64,000 bases of DNA from Gibbula magus (taxonomy: Eukaryota; Mollusca; Gastropoda; Trochida; Trochidae). Under the pieces are notes generated by a model, which had not been told where the DNA came from, searched no databases, and worked only from the letters and a program-made list of their open reading frames with translations. Both the position numbers and the translations under genes were made by a program. The stretch spans positions 4,961,193-5,025,192 of the forward strand of contig OW388303.1 in assembly GCA_936450465.1 (NCBI GenBank), in the 5' to 3' direction. This document shows, piece after piece, positions 1 to 13,125 of this stretch; the first letter of the stretch is position 1, and every line of letters starts with the position of its first letter.

Positions 1-2930
1 TGTTCTTATGTGAGCCACTTCTAAATGCCCTTCTAAGACTTAACATATATTATAATTAACAAGTTGAATAATTAGAAAATACAATACTCATTTCACATGA
101 TGCGCGAAAGAAAATGGCGGTTACCCTGTAGAACCATCCCTTTAAACCACTATACACCCATATATCGTCCATGACCCAGACTGTTACTTTAGAGAAGCAA
201 TCTCATAAATTATTTACAACTCTGGAAATAGTTTTATATGATCAGTATCTTGTCTCTATGAACTAAATACGTTTACTGTGTTTTATACCAAGTTTACAAA
301 TAGCATAAGATGGAACTAGCTATGTATTTCATACCCATAACGTGTTTTTATTTCAGACAGAATATTGTTTGTTAGGAAATTATAAGAAATATATCCATGT
401 ATCTTACACAACTGTGTCTCCATATAAGAAGCACATACGTTGAAATAATAGTATGTATGTTATACCGTTTTCGTATATTACGTCAACATTTTGCATTAGT
501 GAACGTTTATAGTTAAATATAGTTAAATAAAGTGAAATTGTTAAATTATGTATTTCATATTCTTACATGAGATATCATGCTATTTATTAAACAAGCTTTT
601 ACATTACCTCTATGCGGCATAACAAATTATGTTATCAATAACAGCCGGGACTTATTTGCCAGTGACGATACTATTGAAGAGACGGGAACCCTGATAAATG
701 AGGGATGTGGTTGTGTCATCTCGATAGCGTCATCATACTCTTCCTAAAGCGTTCATCGTCCATGTTTACTCGACTTCCACTGCACGCCAAAAACCCAGCC
801 AGTCGAGTGGCAAGCTCCAACTTCTCCCTTGCAGTATTTGGAGCCATTGCTGGTCCCTCACGCCATTGAATTATAATAGAAGGTGACAATCAAATCATAA
901 GTCTCGATGCAAACAAACATGGAATCATTAAAGCTTTTAAGAGGGGTGGTTTTAATTATTTATTTTTTTGGGGGGTGGGGGGGGGGGGGGGGGGGGGGGG
1001 GTCATAATAATGTGAAAATACGCTAGTCTAAGACGTAATTGGTTACGCTTTACAAGTAGTGGTTGGCTGATCTTAATACAATAATTTAGCTTTCCAAACG
1101 TTCATTTAAAAGTACGCACCGGAATTATCACAAAGCGCACGTGAATTAAAAACTCCGAGGCCGTTAGGCCGAGGTTATTATGTTTCACGTGCTAAAGAAT
1201 AATGTTAAGCTTAAGGTTCGTTAAGATACTCTAAGCACTAGTACTGTCTTTAACAATTTTAACGACTATCTAGCACTGAAGAAGCTTCGACAATACGGGC
1301 CCAAGTCTGGACTCCAGACAAGGCTGAGCGCACGCCGCGGGGTATTACTGGCATCTCGATCGTTCATCAATCTGTCCTTCAATTGAGTACTGAAAGCGTG
1401 GTTTCAGTTTTAATGATTAGCCGCCTATCAATCACACGGATGCGGCTGTAGATCAACTTGTTGTTCTTTCTATAAGTCTTTGGTAAGGGCATCGATCGCA
1501 TTCTTAAGGTGCATGTTTTCAAACTCCTTCTTGTCCCGTGAATGAGCTTACGCTAGCGAACTAATCTAACGAGTCTTGTACGGAGATTCCTATGCAGGAT
1601 CTTTCACACAGCGGGACATCGAATCGTCCTTCAAAAGCGTGCTGTATAACCTGTCTGTGACCACTTATCAAACAGGATATGCGTATTGCAGTGCAAATCA
1701 TTCGCTTGGAACAGATTACGCTGAAACTATCTTGAATGTGAATATGTATCAACGTCATATTTTGTATTACTATATTCTGTATTAATCTTTCCTACTAAAG
1801 ACTGTTTGTTAAAACTTTACTTTGACCACATTTTAAGAGAAAACATTCATGTTTCTGAAAGTGCATTTGGAAGAATTTCACCCAAAAGCACTGGTCGTCA
1901 GATGTTGACACGAAATGTTCTGATACGTTGTCACAAGACCCAGTCATCATTGTTATGGCGTAACCATTCCATGTTAGCCTGGTTATTTGGAACCTAAATA
2001 ACTTGCTTTGTGTAAAGGTGAAATATACATTTCAGAAAAGGTCATGAAATTTAATACAAAGTCCAGCTCCACGAGCACAGGACCACCACTTTACATTGAA
2101 TATTTTGTTCACGTTTGACCTTTAAGTTCTTTTAGAATCGTATTAGGCTTGACAAAGTTATACAAAGCTGCTAGATGTTGGTTTCAGTGCCATTCAATGT
2201 GGCCTTCGATCCTTTTAAAACTATATGGCAAAGCATGACCTAACGTCCTTTTTTAAAATGCATGATCCTTTCTAGACTGCTTGATCTTTTTAAATTCCAT
2301 TCTCACAGTGGTAACTCTAAGCACACAGGAAGATGTGACTTTAACTATAGCTACTACGTCCATATAGATCCGTGGACGTGAGAAACCTCTGTTGGTGAGT
2401 GGATAGGGTATCACTTGTGCATAAGTGTCTACAGATCATGCATCCCCAAAGTTCGTGTACCTGCTCGTGACCGCGTATCAGTGCAAATATATGCAATTTA
2501 CTATATCCTCAGGACGGTAACCGCATTATTTCTAAAGTGCTAACAAGGGTCACCGCATGCCTATGTGTAACAACCATTCATTTAACTACCATATGAGCGT
2601 CACGTTGTGGGGTTTCCTTGAGCATTGTAAATAGACAGAATGAGTGCTGGGGACTTCTTAATGTCAGTTACCTGTGGACTTGTATTTGCTATATGAACAC
2701 AATGAGAAATTAAACCCCACAAGAACATTACACGAGTATATGGGATAAAACATTAGTACATTAGCAATTGGGAGAAATCGCAGAGTACATGTAACAAACA
2801 TTATAAAGGATTTGTTCAATTTAAACACAGTTACCCTATGAACTAGTAAAGGTTTTACAATCTATTTAGTTACATCAGAGTACATCCTGATTCGCAACAT
2901 CAAATAGATCTTTAAATTTGAATATCATCT
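1..2930. other. AT-rich DNA, no recognisable gene
   Basis: I see no gene or known element here apart from the poly-G run listed separately. The stretch at about 1260-1760 is less AT-rich than its surroundings and has short open stretches on both strands (65-69 codons), but they overlap each other, match no family I know and have no splice or start context that would favour one. It could hold a decayed exon; this is a guess. Confidence 0.5.
970..1001. repeat. poly-G tract
   Basis: A run of 31 G residues broken by a single T at 976, directly preceded by a short T run. It could form a G-quadruplex. Such runs are prone to length error in sequencing, so its length here is uncertain. Confidence 0.9.
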
Positions 2931-2934
2931 AGCG

Positions 2935-3172
2935 GGACGGGATAACGCAGCGGTAATGAAGCACATTCGCCTACCGATGATCGCAATGCATCCACAGTCA
3001 CAACGGCCTTCTTCTGCATTAGTATTAGCAGCCGTCATATAAGTGAAATACATCTGACAGCAGCGTTATATCCGGACTCACCTCACCTCACCTCACCTTA
3101 CCCCACATCACCTCACCTCACATCACCTTACATGACCTCACCTCACCTCACCTCACCTCACCTCACCTCAAC
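2935..3172 (+). mobile_element. tRNA-derived SINE, family A, plus strand, internally deleted
   Basis: The start (GACGGGATAACGCAGCGG) resembles the tRNA-like head of the family A copies at 33490 and 13975, which lie on the minus strand. From about 3017 the sequence (TAGTATTAGCAGCC, then ATATAAGTGAAATA) matches the reverse complement of their 3' part. The middle of the element, including a clear B box, is missing. The 3' end runs directly into a CTCAC pentamer array; the other copies carry one to three CTCAC-type units at the same end, so the array is an expanded SINE tail. Confidence 0.75.
3076..3172 (+). repeat. (CTCAC)n pentanucleotide array
   Basis: About 19 CTCAC units with a few variants (CTTAC, CCCAC, ATCAC). 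It sits exactly at the 3' end of a family A SINE and abuts the 37-bp minisatellite. Confidence 0.9.
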
Positions 3173-3173
3173 T

Positions 3174-3741
3174 GATAGCCTATGTACGTGTAGGCTATAT
3201 ATGTGTATATGATAGCCTATGTACGTGTAGGCTATAGATGTGTATATGATAGCCTATGTACTTGTAGGCTATAGATGTGTATATGATAGCCTACGTACCT
3301 GTAGATTATAGATGTGTATATGATAGCCTATGTACTTGTAGAGTGTAGATGTGTATATGATAGCCGGTGTACTTGTAGAGTGTAGATGTGTATATGATAG
3401 CCGGTGTACTTGTAGAGTGTAGATGTGTATATGATAGCCGGTGTACTTGTAGAGAGTAGATGTGTATATGATAGCCGGTGTACTTGTAGAGAGTAGATGT
3501 GTATATGATAGCCGGTGTACTTGTAGAGTGTAGATGTGTATATGATAGCCGGTGTACTTGTAGAGAGTAGATGTGTATATGATAGCCTACGTACCTGTAG
3601 AGTGTAGATGTGTATATGATAGCCGGTGTACTTGTAGAGTGTAGATGTGTATATGATAGCCGGTGTACTTGTAGAGAGTAGATGTGTATATGATAGCCGG
3701 TGTACTTGTAGAGTGTAGATGTGTATATGATAGCCGGTGTA
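3174..3741. repeat. 37-bp minisatellite, about 15 copies
   Basis: The unit contains GATAGCCGGTGTACTTG, then TAGAGTGTAG and ATGTGTATAT, with a measured period of 37 bp (for example 3361 to 3398). The first four units differ (CCTATGTACGTG instead of CCGGTGTACTTG), so the left edge is older or diverged. Overlapping open frames on the minus strand (up to 159 codons) come from the repeat; 37 is not a multiple of three, so the frame cycles every 111 bp. I do not regard them as genes. Confidence 0.92.
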
Positions 3742-5765
3742 AGTGACCATAATCTGATACAGCTGCCTCGATAAAGGTTAAACACAGCGCAGTGACACAG
3801 TTATCTGGATGGAGGTAAATAGTTCAGCCCTGAATTGAATGAATATGTCATGAAGGCTATAGGAGAGCAGTAACAGGTGAATGGTTAATTAATTACTTAT
3901 CTGTTACTCTAACATATGTACTCCGTTCACACTGTCCCAATGTGACCCTGAAAATTAATAATAAGAGTTCCATGTTTAGACACTTCTAAAACAATCTTAA
4001 GTTTCTAATCTTATAAGTTTAAGTTTAGATTATTGAAAGTTCTGCTTAGAAAAAAAATTTGCGATTAACAATTTTATGATAAAGTTACAAAGTTTAACAT
4101 TAATGTAATTGTTCATAATATATATAAATGCTCTTTAAATGCAGCGCATGTTGCAATAACTTGCTTTATTGTGTTTATTTTTGTAAATCAATTCTTTTTA
4201 TTTGTGAATAACTATCTATCTTTCCATTGCTAATTATAATTATAAGTTTGTCCTTTACAATATTCCACCGTACTCCCACGTCGTCCACCACCTAGCATTT
4301 ATTTAATTGAATTCAATTTGGTAATTTCTACCTTACTGCCGTGAGTAGAAAAACGAAAATATAATCACATCATAACTCCACCATAATCTGTGGATTTTTC
4401 ATTCAAGATAATTACCTAATATCACATTCATAATCATGAATTGATTTAAAAGCATTATGTGAATCCATTTGTTTTTGTTTATGTTTTGTTAATTGTTAGG
4501 CACTGCGAGCACATTTAATCCTTTTGTAGAACTTAATGCATGCAAATGCATCGATGAATGTAAAGAAACATCATCGTTAATTAATGGTTAGTGTCAAATT
4601 TATGCCGTTGTAAATTTTCTTATTTATTTGCTTTCTAAAACCAATAATTAGATCGGTTTAAAATTGTAGATTATTTTGGTGAATTTGTTATCGAGTGAAC
4701 TAATTATGGTGAACGATTTTTTTAAATTGATATAATAATTTGATAACTAGATTCAAATTAATTTACGATTGTATGTGGATACCTGTAATCAACGACATGA
4801 AAACTCAATTTGGAAAGCTTTTTTTGCAAAATAAAAACAAGTAAAAAAGTTATTACAGTCAATTATGTGAACATTTTATTAAAATTTCGGATTATTGAAA
4901 AGAGTCGAGATAGCTCGTTAAGCAAGTCTAGTTTTCTAAAGCATGGATTTAAAACAACGAAAATTAAATTGTCAGCCGGGTAATTTATGAAATTGTAGTT
5001 TTACCAGTCGTTATGTATTCATTGTATTAAAGAAAAGCTGATATACTATACTTGCAAGATTTCACTTAAATAATCTAAATTTGATAATGTATTTTGAATG
5101 ACATTTTGAAGCAAGTGATTATACAACTACTGGGCAGCATTAAAATGACACACAACAAAAATAGTAACAACTTGTACGCCAAAAAAATGTAAAACACCCT
5201 CATTATATATATTCATTTCATTTATTTATATAATTAACTTTTTACCATTTAGTGTAAATAAAATAGGCGAACTTTAATTTTAATTTTATTAGCATTTTTG
5301 ATCAGAGACAATTCAAATACTATATTCATTTATTTAATGACGGAATATATATATTATATATTATGAATAAATCATTCTTCGACAATTGTATTTTTCTATA
5401 TCAGACCTGAGGGTTGGACAAGTTTGAACTGAATTTTGTTATATATACATGTTTACATCGTGTGACATACACACATGTCAGTAATCATATTGTCCTTATG
5501 ACTTCAAATATATTTTGAGAGATAAGTTCATTCATTCAACACAGCCTAACTCCCAAATCTTGGGACCACAACAGGAGTGACCCAATCCATTGGACTGACA
5601 ATATACTTGAATTTGCAGGAACAGAGTCTATACTTAAATCTGGAACAAAAATAAGGGATAGAATGAATTGAACTCACAAACTCACACTCAGAACTCTATA
5701 CCAAATTCCTAACAGGAAATGTCCGGACACATGGAGGAACTGAAAATATTCGTTCCTTAATAGAG
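3742..5765. other. AT-rich DNA, no recognisable gene
   Basis: Strongly AT-rich from about 3950 to 5500, with many A/T runs and no open frame of note. The last 250 bases before the 77-bp satellite are less AT-rich and unique within the window. Confidence 0.6.
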
Positions 5766-6054
5766 AACCCATACAAACATCTGGTTCTGAGAGGTTGACA
5801 ACATAAATATCACTGTTATGATTCCTTCAACAACAGTAAGATAACCCATACAAACATCTGGTTCTGAGGGGTGGACAACATAAATATCACTGCAATGATT
5901 CCTTCAACAACAGAAAGATAACCCATACAAACATCTGGTTCTGAGAGGTGGACAACATAAATACCACTGTTATGATTCATTCAACAACAGTAAGATAACC
6001 CATACAATCTTCTGGTTCTGAGAGGTGGACAACATAAATATCACTGTTATGATT

Positions 6055-8000
6055 CCTTCAACAACAGTAAGATAACCCTTACAAACATCTGGTTCTGAGA
6101 GGTGGACAACATAAATATCACTGTTATGATTCCTTCAACAACAGAAAGAAAACCCATACAAACATATGGTTCTGAGAGGTGGACAACATAAATATCACTG
6201 TTATGATTCCTTCAACAACAGTAAGATAACCCTTACAAACATCTGGTTCTGAGAGGTGGATAACATAAATATCACTGTTATGATTCCTTCAACAACAGAA
6301 AGAAAACCCATACAAACTTCTGGTTCTGAGAGGTGGACAACATAAATATCACTGTTATGATTCCTTCAACAACAGTAAGATAACCCATACAAACTTCTGG
6401 TTCTGAGAGGTGGACAACATAAATATCACTGTTATGATTCCTTCAACAACAGTAAGATAACCCTTACAAACATCTGGTTCTGAGAGGTGGACAACATAAA
6501 TATCACTGTTATGATTCCTTCAACAACAGAAAGAAAACCCATACAAACTTCTGGTTCTGAGAGGTGGACAACATAAATATCACTGCAATGATTCCTTCAA
6601 CAACAGTAAGATAACCCATACAAACTTCTGGTTCTGAGAGGTGGACAACATAAATATCACTGTTATGATTCCTTCAACAACAGAAAGATAACCCATACAA
6701 ACATCTGGTTCTGAGAGGTGGACAACATAAATATCACTGCAATGATTCCTTCAACAACAGCAAGATAACCCATACAAACATCTGGTTCTGAGAGGTGGAC
6801 AACATAAATATCACTGTTATGATTCCTTCAACAACAGTAAGATAACCCATACAAACATCTGGTTCTGAGAGGTGGACAACATAAATATCACTGCAATGAT
6901 TCCTTCAACAACAGTAAGATAACCCATACAAACGTCTGGTTCTGAGAGGCAGACAACATAAATATCACTAATATGATTCCTTCAACAACAGTAAGATAAC
7001 CCATACAAACATATGGTTCTGAGAGGTGGACAACATGAATATCACTGCAATGATTCCTTCAACAACAGTAAGATAACCCATACAAACATCTGGTTCTGAG
7101 AGGTGGACAACATAAATATCACTGTTATGATTCCTTCAACAACAGAAAGAAAACCCATACAAACTTCTGGTTCTGAGAGGTGGACAACATAAATATCACT
7201 GTTATGATTCCTTCAACAACAGAAAGATAACCCATACAAACTTCTGGTTCTGAGAGGTGGACAACATAAATATCACTGTTATGATTCCTTCAACAACAGT
7301 AAGATAACCCATACAAACATCTGGTTCTGAGAGGTGGACAACATAAATATCACTGTTATGATTCCTTCAACAACAGTAAGATAACCCATACAAACATCTG
7401 GTTCTGAGAGGTGGACAACATAAATATCACTGTTATGATTCCTTCAACAACAGTAAGATAACCCTTACAAACATCTGGTTCTGAGAGGTGGACAACATAA
7501 ATATCACTGTTATGATTCCTTCAACAACAGTAAGATAACCCATACAAACATCTGGTTCTGAGAGGTGGACAACATAAATATCACTGTTATGATTCCTTCA
7601 ACAACAGTAAGATAACCCATACAAACTTCTGGTTCTGAGAGGTGGACAACATAAATATCACTGCAATGATTCCTTCAACAACAGTAAGATAACCCATACA
7701 AACATCTGGTTCTGAGAGGTGGACAACATAAATATCACTGTTATGATTCCTTCAACAACAGAAAGATAACCCATACAAACATCTGGTTCTGAGAGGTGGA
7801 CAACATAAATATCACTGTTATGATTCCTTCAACAACAGAAAGATAACCCATACAAACATCTGGTTCTGAGAGGTGGACAACATAAATATCACTGTTATGA
7901 TTCCTTCAACAACAGAAAGAAAACCCATACAAACTTCTGGTTCTGAGAGGTGGACAACATAAATATCACTGTTATGATTCCTTCAACAACAGAAAGATAA
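6055..8000. repeat. First copy of a 27-unit block inside the 77-bp satellite
   Basis: Rare variants recur exactly 2079 bp (27 x 77) downstream: CAGAAAGAAA before AACATATGG (6142 and 8221), GGATAACATAAAT (TAACATAAAT at 6261 and 8340), GCAGACAACATA (AGACAACATA at 6951 and 9030), CAACATGAATATC (7031 and 9110), and AACTTCTGG followed by TGCAATG (7624 and 9703). Outside about 6055-8000 the correspondence breaks down. Confidence 0.9.
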
Positions 8001-8133
8001 CCCATACAAACATCTGGTTCTGAGAGGTGGACAACATAAATATCACTGTTATGATTCCTTCAACAACAGTAAGATAACCCTTACAAACATCTGGTTCTGA
8101 GAGGTGGACAACATAAATATCACTGTTATGATT

Positions 8134-10079
8134 CCTTCAACAACAGTAAGATAACCCTTACAAACATCTGGTTCTGAGAGGTGGACAACATAAATATCAC
8201 TGTTATGATTCCTTCAACAACAGAAAGAAAACCCATACAAACATATGGTTCTGAGAGGTGGACAACATAAATATCACTGTTATGATTCCTTCAACAACAG
8301 TAAGATAACCCTTACAAACATCTGGTTCTGAGAGGTGGATAACATAAATATCACTGTTATGATTCCTTCAACAACAGAAAGAAAACCCATACAAACTTCT
8401 GGTTCTGAGAGGTGGACAACATAAATATCACTGTTATGATTCCTTCAACAACAGTAATATAACCCATACAAACTTCTGGTTCTGAGAGGTGGACAACATA
8501 AATATCACTGTTATGATTCCTTCAACAACAGTAAGATAACCCTTACAAACATCTGGTTCTGAGAGGTGGACAACATAAATATCACTGTTATGATTCCTTC
8601 AACAACAGAAAGAAAACCCATACAAACTTCTGGTTCTGAGAGGTGGACAACATAAATATCACTGCAATGATTCCTTCAACAACAGTAAGATAACCCATAC
8701 AAACTTCTGGTTCTGAGAGGTGGACAACATAAATATCACTGTTATGATTCCTTCAACAACAGAAAGATAACCCATACAAACATCTGGTTCTGAGAGGTGG
8801 ACAACATAAATATCACTGCAATGATTCCTTCAACAACAGCAAGATAACCCATACAAACATCTGGTTCTGAGAGGTGGACAACATAAATATCACTGTTATG
8901 ATTCCTTCAACAACAGTAAGATAACCCATACAAACATCTGGTTCTGAGAGGTGGACAACATAAATATCACTGCAATGATTCCTTCAACAACAGTAAGATA
9001 ACCCATACAAACGTCTGGTTCTGAGAGGCAGACAACATAAATATCACTAATATGATTCCTTCAACAACAGTAAGATAACCCATACAAACATATGGTTCTG
9101 AGAGGTGGACAACATGAATATCACTGCAATGATTCCTTCAACAACAGTAAGATAACCCATACAAACATCTGGTTCTGAGAGGTGGACAACATAAATATCA
9201 CTGTTATGATTCCTTCAACAACAGAAAGAAAACCCATACAAACTTCTGGTTCTGAGAGGTGGACAACATAAATATCACTGTTATGATTCCTTCAACAACA
9301 GAAAGATAACCCATACAAACTTCTGGTTCTGAGAGGTGGACAACATAAATATCACTGTTATGATTCCTTCAACAACAGTAAGATAACCCATACAAACATC
9401 TGGTTCTGAGAGGTGGACAACATAAATATCACTGTTATGATTCCTTCAACAACAGTAAGATAACCCATAAAAACATCTGGTTCGGAGAGGTGGACAACAT
9501 AAATATCACTGTTATGATTCCTTCAACAACAGTAAGATAACCCATACAAACATCTGGTTCTGAGAGGTGGACAACATAAATATCACTGTTATGATTCCTT
9601 CAACAACAGTAAGATAACCCATACAAACATCTGGTTCTGAGAGGTGGACAACATAAATATCACTGTTATGATTCCTTCAACAACAGTAAGATAACCCATA
9701 CAAACTTCTGGTTCTGAGAGGTGGACAACATAAATATCACTGCAATGATTCCTTCAACAACAGTAAGATAACCAATACAAACATCTGGTTCTGAGAGGTG
9801 GACAACATAAATATCACTGTTATGATTCCTTCAACAACAGAAAGATAACCCATACAAACATCTGGTTCTGAGAGGTGGACAACATAAATATCACTGTTAT
9901 GATTCCTTCAACAACAGAAAGATAACCCATACAAACATCTGGTTCTGAGAGGTGGACAACATAAATATCACTGTTATGATTCCTTCAACAACAGAAAGAA
10001 AACCCATACAAACTTCTGGTTCTGAGAGGTGGACAACATAAATATCACTGTTATGATTCCTTCAACAACAGAAAGATAA
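8134..10079. repeat. Second copy of the 27-unit block inside the 77-bp satellite
   Basis: Partner of the block at 6055-8000, offset 2079 bp and nearly adjacent to it. It differs at only a few places that I can see, for example CATAAAAACATC and TTCGGAGAGG at about 9470-9485, and AACCAATAC at about 9771. This fits a recent tandem duplication. Confidence 0.88.
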
Positions 10080-11599
10080 CCCATACAAACTTCTGGTTCT
10101 GAGAGGTGGACAACATAAATATCACTGCAATGATTCCTTCAACAACAGTAAGATAACCCATACAAACATCTGGTTCTGAGAGGTGGACAACATAAATATC
10201 ACTGTTATGATTCCTTCAACAACAGAAAGATAACCCATACAAACATCTGGTTCTGAGAGGTGGACAACATAAATATCACTGTTATGATTCCTTCAACAAC
10301 AGAAAGAAAACCCATACAAACTTCTGGTTCTGAGAGGTGGACAACATAAATATCACTGTTATGATTCCTTCAACAACAGAAAGATAACCCATACAAACTT
10401 CTGGTTCTGAGAGGTGGACAACATAAATATCACTGCAATGATTCCTTCAACAACAGTAAGATAACCCATACAAACGTCTGGTTCTGAGAGGCAGACAACA
10501 TAAATATCACTAATATGATTCCTTCAACAACAGTAAGATAACCCATACAAACATCTGGTTCTGAGACGTGGACAACATAAATATCACTGTTATGATTCCT
10601 TCAACAACAGAAAGATAACCCATACAAACTTCTGGTTCTGAGAGGCAGACAACATAAATATCACTGTTATGATTCCTTCAACAACAGTAAGATAAACCAT
10701 ACAATCTTCTGGTTCTGTGAGGTGGACAACATAAATATCACTGCAATGATTCCTTCAACAAAAGTAAGATAACCCATACACACATCTGGTTCTGAGAGGT
10801 GGACAACATAAATATCACTGTTATGATTCCTTCAATAACAGTAAGATAACCCATACAATCTTCTGGTGCTGAGAGGTGGACAACATAAATATCACTGTTA
10901 TGATTCCTTCAACAACAGAAAGATAACCCATACAATCATCTGGTTCTGAGAGGTGGACAACATAAATATCACTGCAATGATTCCTTCAACAAAAGTAAGA
11001 TAACCCATACAATCATCTGGTTCTGAGAGGTGGACAACATAAATATCACTGCAATGATTCCTTCAACAAAAGGAAGATAACCCATACAAACATCTGGTTC
11101 TGAGAGGTGGACAACATAAATATCACTGTTATGATTCCTTCAACAACAGAAAGATAACCCATACAACCTTCTGGTTCTGAGAGGTGGACAACATAAATAT
11201 CACTGTTATGATTCCTTCAACAACAGTAAGATAACCCATACAATCTTCTGGTTCTGAGAGGTGGACAACATAAATATCACTGTTATGATTCCTTCAACAA
11301 CAGAAAGATAACCCATACAATCATCTGGTTCTGAGAGGTGGACAACATAAATATCACTGCAATGATTCCTTCAACAAAAGTAAGATAACCCATACAAACG
11401 TCTGGTTCTGAGAGGTGGACAACATAAATATCACTGTTATGATTCCTTCAACAACAGAAAGATAACCCATACAAACTTCTGGTTCTGAGAGGCAGACAAC
11501 ATAAATATCACTGTTATGATTCCTTCAACAACAGTAAGATAACCCATACAATCTTCTGGTTCTGAGAGGTGGACAACATAAATATCACTGTTATGATTC

Positions 11600-12460
11600 C
11601 TTCAACGACAGAAAGATAACCCATACAAACGTCTGGTTCTGAGAGGTGGACAACATAAATATCACTGCAATGATTCCTTCAACAAAAGTAAGATAACCCA
11701 TACAATCATCTGGTTCTGAGAGGTGGACAACATAAATATCACTGCAATGATTCCTTCAACAAAAGTAAGATAACCCATACAAACGTCTGGTTCTGAGAGG
11801 TGGACAACATAAATATCACTGCAATGATTCCTTCAACGACAGAAAGATAACCCATACAAACGTCTGGTTCTGAGAGGTGGACAACATAAATATCACTGCA
11901 ATGATTCCTTCAACAAAAGTAAGATAACCCATACAATCATCTGGTTCTGAGAGGTGGACAACATAAATATCACTGCAATGATTCCTTCAACAAAAGTAAG
12001 ATAACCCATACAAACGTCTGGTTCTGAGAGGTGGACAACATGAATATCACTGTAATGATTCCTTCAACGACAGAAAGATAACCCATACAAACGTCTGGTT
12101 CTGAGAGGTGGACAACATAAATATCACTGCAATGATTCCTTCAACAAAAGTAAGATAACCCATACAATCATCTGGTTCTGAGAGGTGGACAACATAAATA
12201 TCACTGCAATGATTCCTTCAACAAAAGTAAGATAACCCATACAAACGTCTGGTTCTGAGAGGTGGACAACATGAATATCACTGTAATGATTCCTTCAACG
12301 ACAGAAAGATAACCCATACAAACGTCTGGTTCTGAGAGGTGGACAACATAAATATCACTGCAATGATTCCTTCAACAAAAGTAAGATAACCCATACAAAC
12401 ATCTGGTTCTGAGAGGTGGACAACATAAATATCACTGTAATGATTCCTTCAACGACAATA
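11600..12460. repeat. 231-bp (3 x 77) higher-order repeat at the right end of the satellite
   Basis: The variant TTCAACGACAGAAAGAT occurs at 11601, 11832, 12063 and 12294, each 231 bp apart. Between these, two units carry CAACAAAAGTAAGAT, the first followed by AATCATCTGG and the second by AACGTCTGG. A related CAACGACAATAAGAT variant occurs at about 12450. This is a three-monomer higher-order unit in about four copies. Confidence 0.9.
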
Positions 12461-12547
12461 AGATAACCCATACAAACTTCTGGTACCAACACGTGGACGA
12501 TATAAATATCCCTGATAGGATAAATTCAACTGACAATTATATCTATC

Positions 12548-13125
12548 AGAGGTGTATTGAATGTAAAGTAACTAAACTGTCGGTTGGTTTTCTCGAGGAT
12601 TCGAAATTCGTCTGGATTAGCAGTCGGTACAGTCTGTGCTTGAGACTCTGGGAGCAAGGTTCGAATCTCGTAAGGTACACGTCCGGAAAAGTATGAGGAT
12701 GTGTATTTCGAAGATAAAGTGATCCTATCTAAAAAGAATGAAATTCTAAAGCACTCGCCCTTTGGAGCTGTGCCACTGCACAACTATCAGAAGAATCCAA
12801 ACAATGGTCAGTTCGTCCACTGAATGTGCCAGACAGTGGGGCAATATCCATGTACTATCAAGTAAGTTTGCTACAGCATAAACATATGTAACAATGCAAA
12901 TGTGTAAAAGGAGTATACTGAATGTCAACGTAGCATAACCTATTGTTGGACCTCGTGTTTGTCGAAGTTTCGGTGACCGAGTGGATAAGATGTTGATATA
13001 GTCATGCAATGGTGGCGATTGGTGCCTGACTTTGAATTTATGGCTTCGAATCCTAAAGAAAGTACACCAACTTGTATCATCGCAGATAGGGTTATCCCCA
13101 GTGTAACAATGTTAGACAGTAACAG
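12548..13125 (+). mobile_element. tRNA-derived SINE, family C, tandem pair
   Basis: Two related units lie head to tail. Each has a leader resembling GGTGTATTGAATG or GAGTATACTGAATG. Next comes a tRNA-like part with a B box: GGTTCGAATCT at about 12658 in the first unit, GCTTCGAATCC at about 13044 in the second. The second tRNA part starts GGTGACCGAGTGGATAAG, with a long variable region like tRNA-Ser or tRNA-Leu. The tail after the second unit resembles the tail at 53131 and 53407. The first unit begins a few dozen bases after the 77-bp satellite ends. Confidence 0.6.

Larger units (their letters stand above)
5766..12512. repeat. 77-bp satellite, about 87 copies
   Basis: The unit begins AACCCATACAAAC, then ATCTGGTTCTGAGAGG, TGGACAACATAAATATC, ACTGTTATGATTCC and TTCAACAACAGTAAGAT. 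Period 77 bp, measured repeatedly (for example 5843 to 5920). Unit variants recur: TGTTATG or TGCAATG; AACATCTGG, AACTTCTGG, AACGTCTGG or AATCATCTGG; AGTAAGATAACC, AGAAAGATAACC or AGAAAGAAAACC; CAACAACAG, CAACAAAAG or CAACGACAG. Stops occur in all frames, so it is non-coding. The last unit (12469 onward) is clearly degenerate. The array has internal higher-order structure, annotated separately. Confidence 0.97.

Noticed and set aside
1260..1560. Possible rRNA or exon fragment in a less AT-rich patch
   Set aside because: Short words looked rRNA-like (ATCAATCTGTCC) but no collinear match could be sustained; minus-strand peptide stretches are interrupted by stops.
3306..3785. 159- and 140-codon minus-strand open frames with YTGYHIHIY-like repeats
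   Set aside because: Translation of the 37-bp minisatellite in two phases; the same peptides appear in both.
5766..12512. CRISPR-like array
   Set aside because: Units are contiguous 77-bp tandem copies without unique spacers, and the window is eukaryotic.
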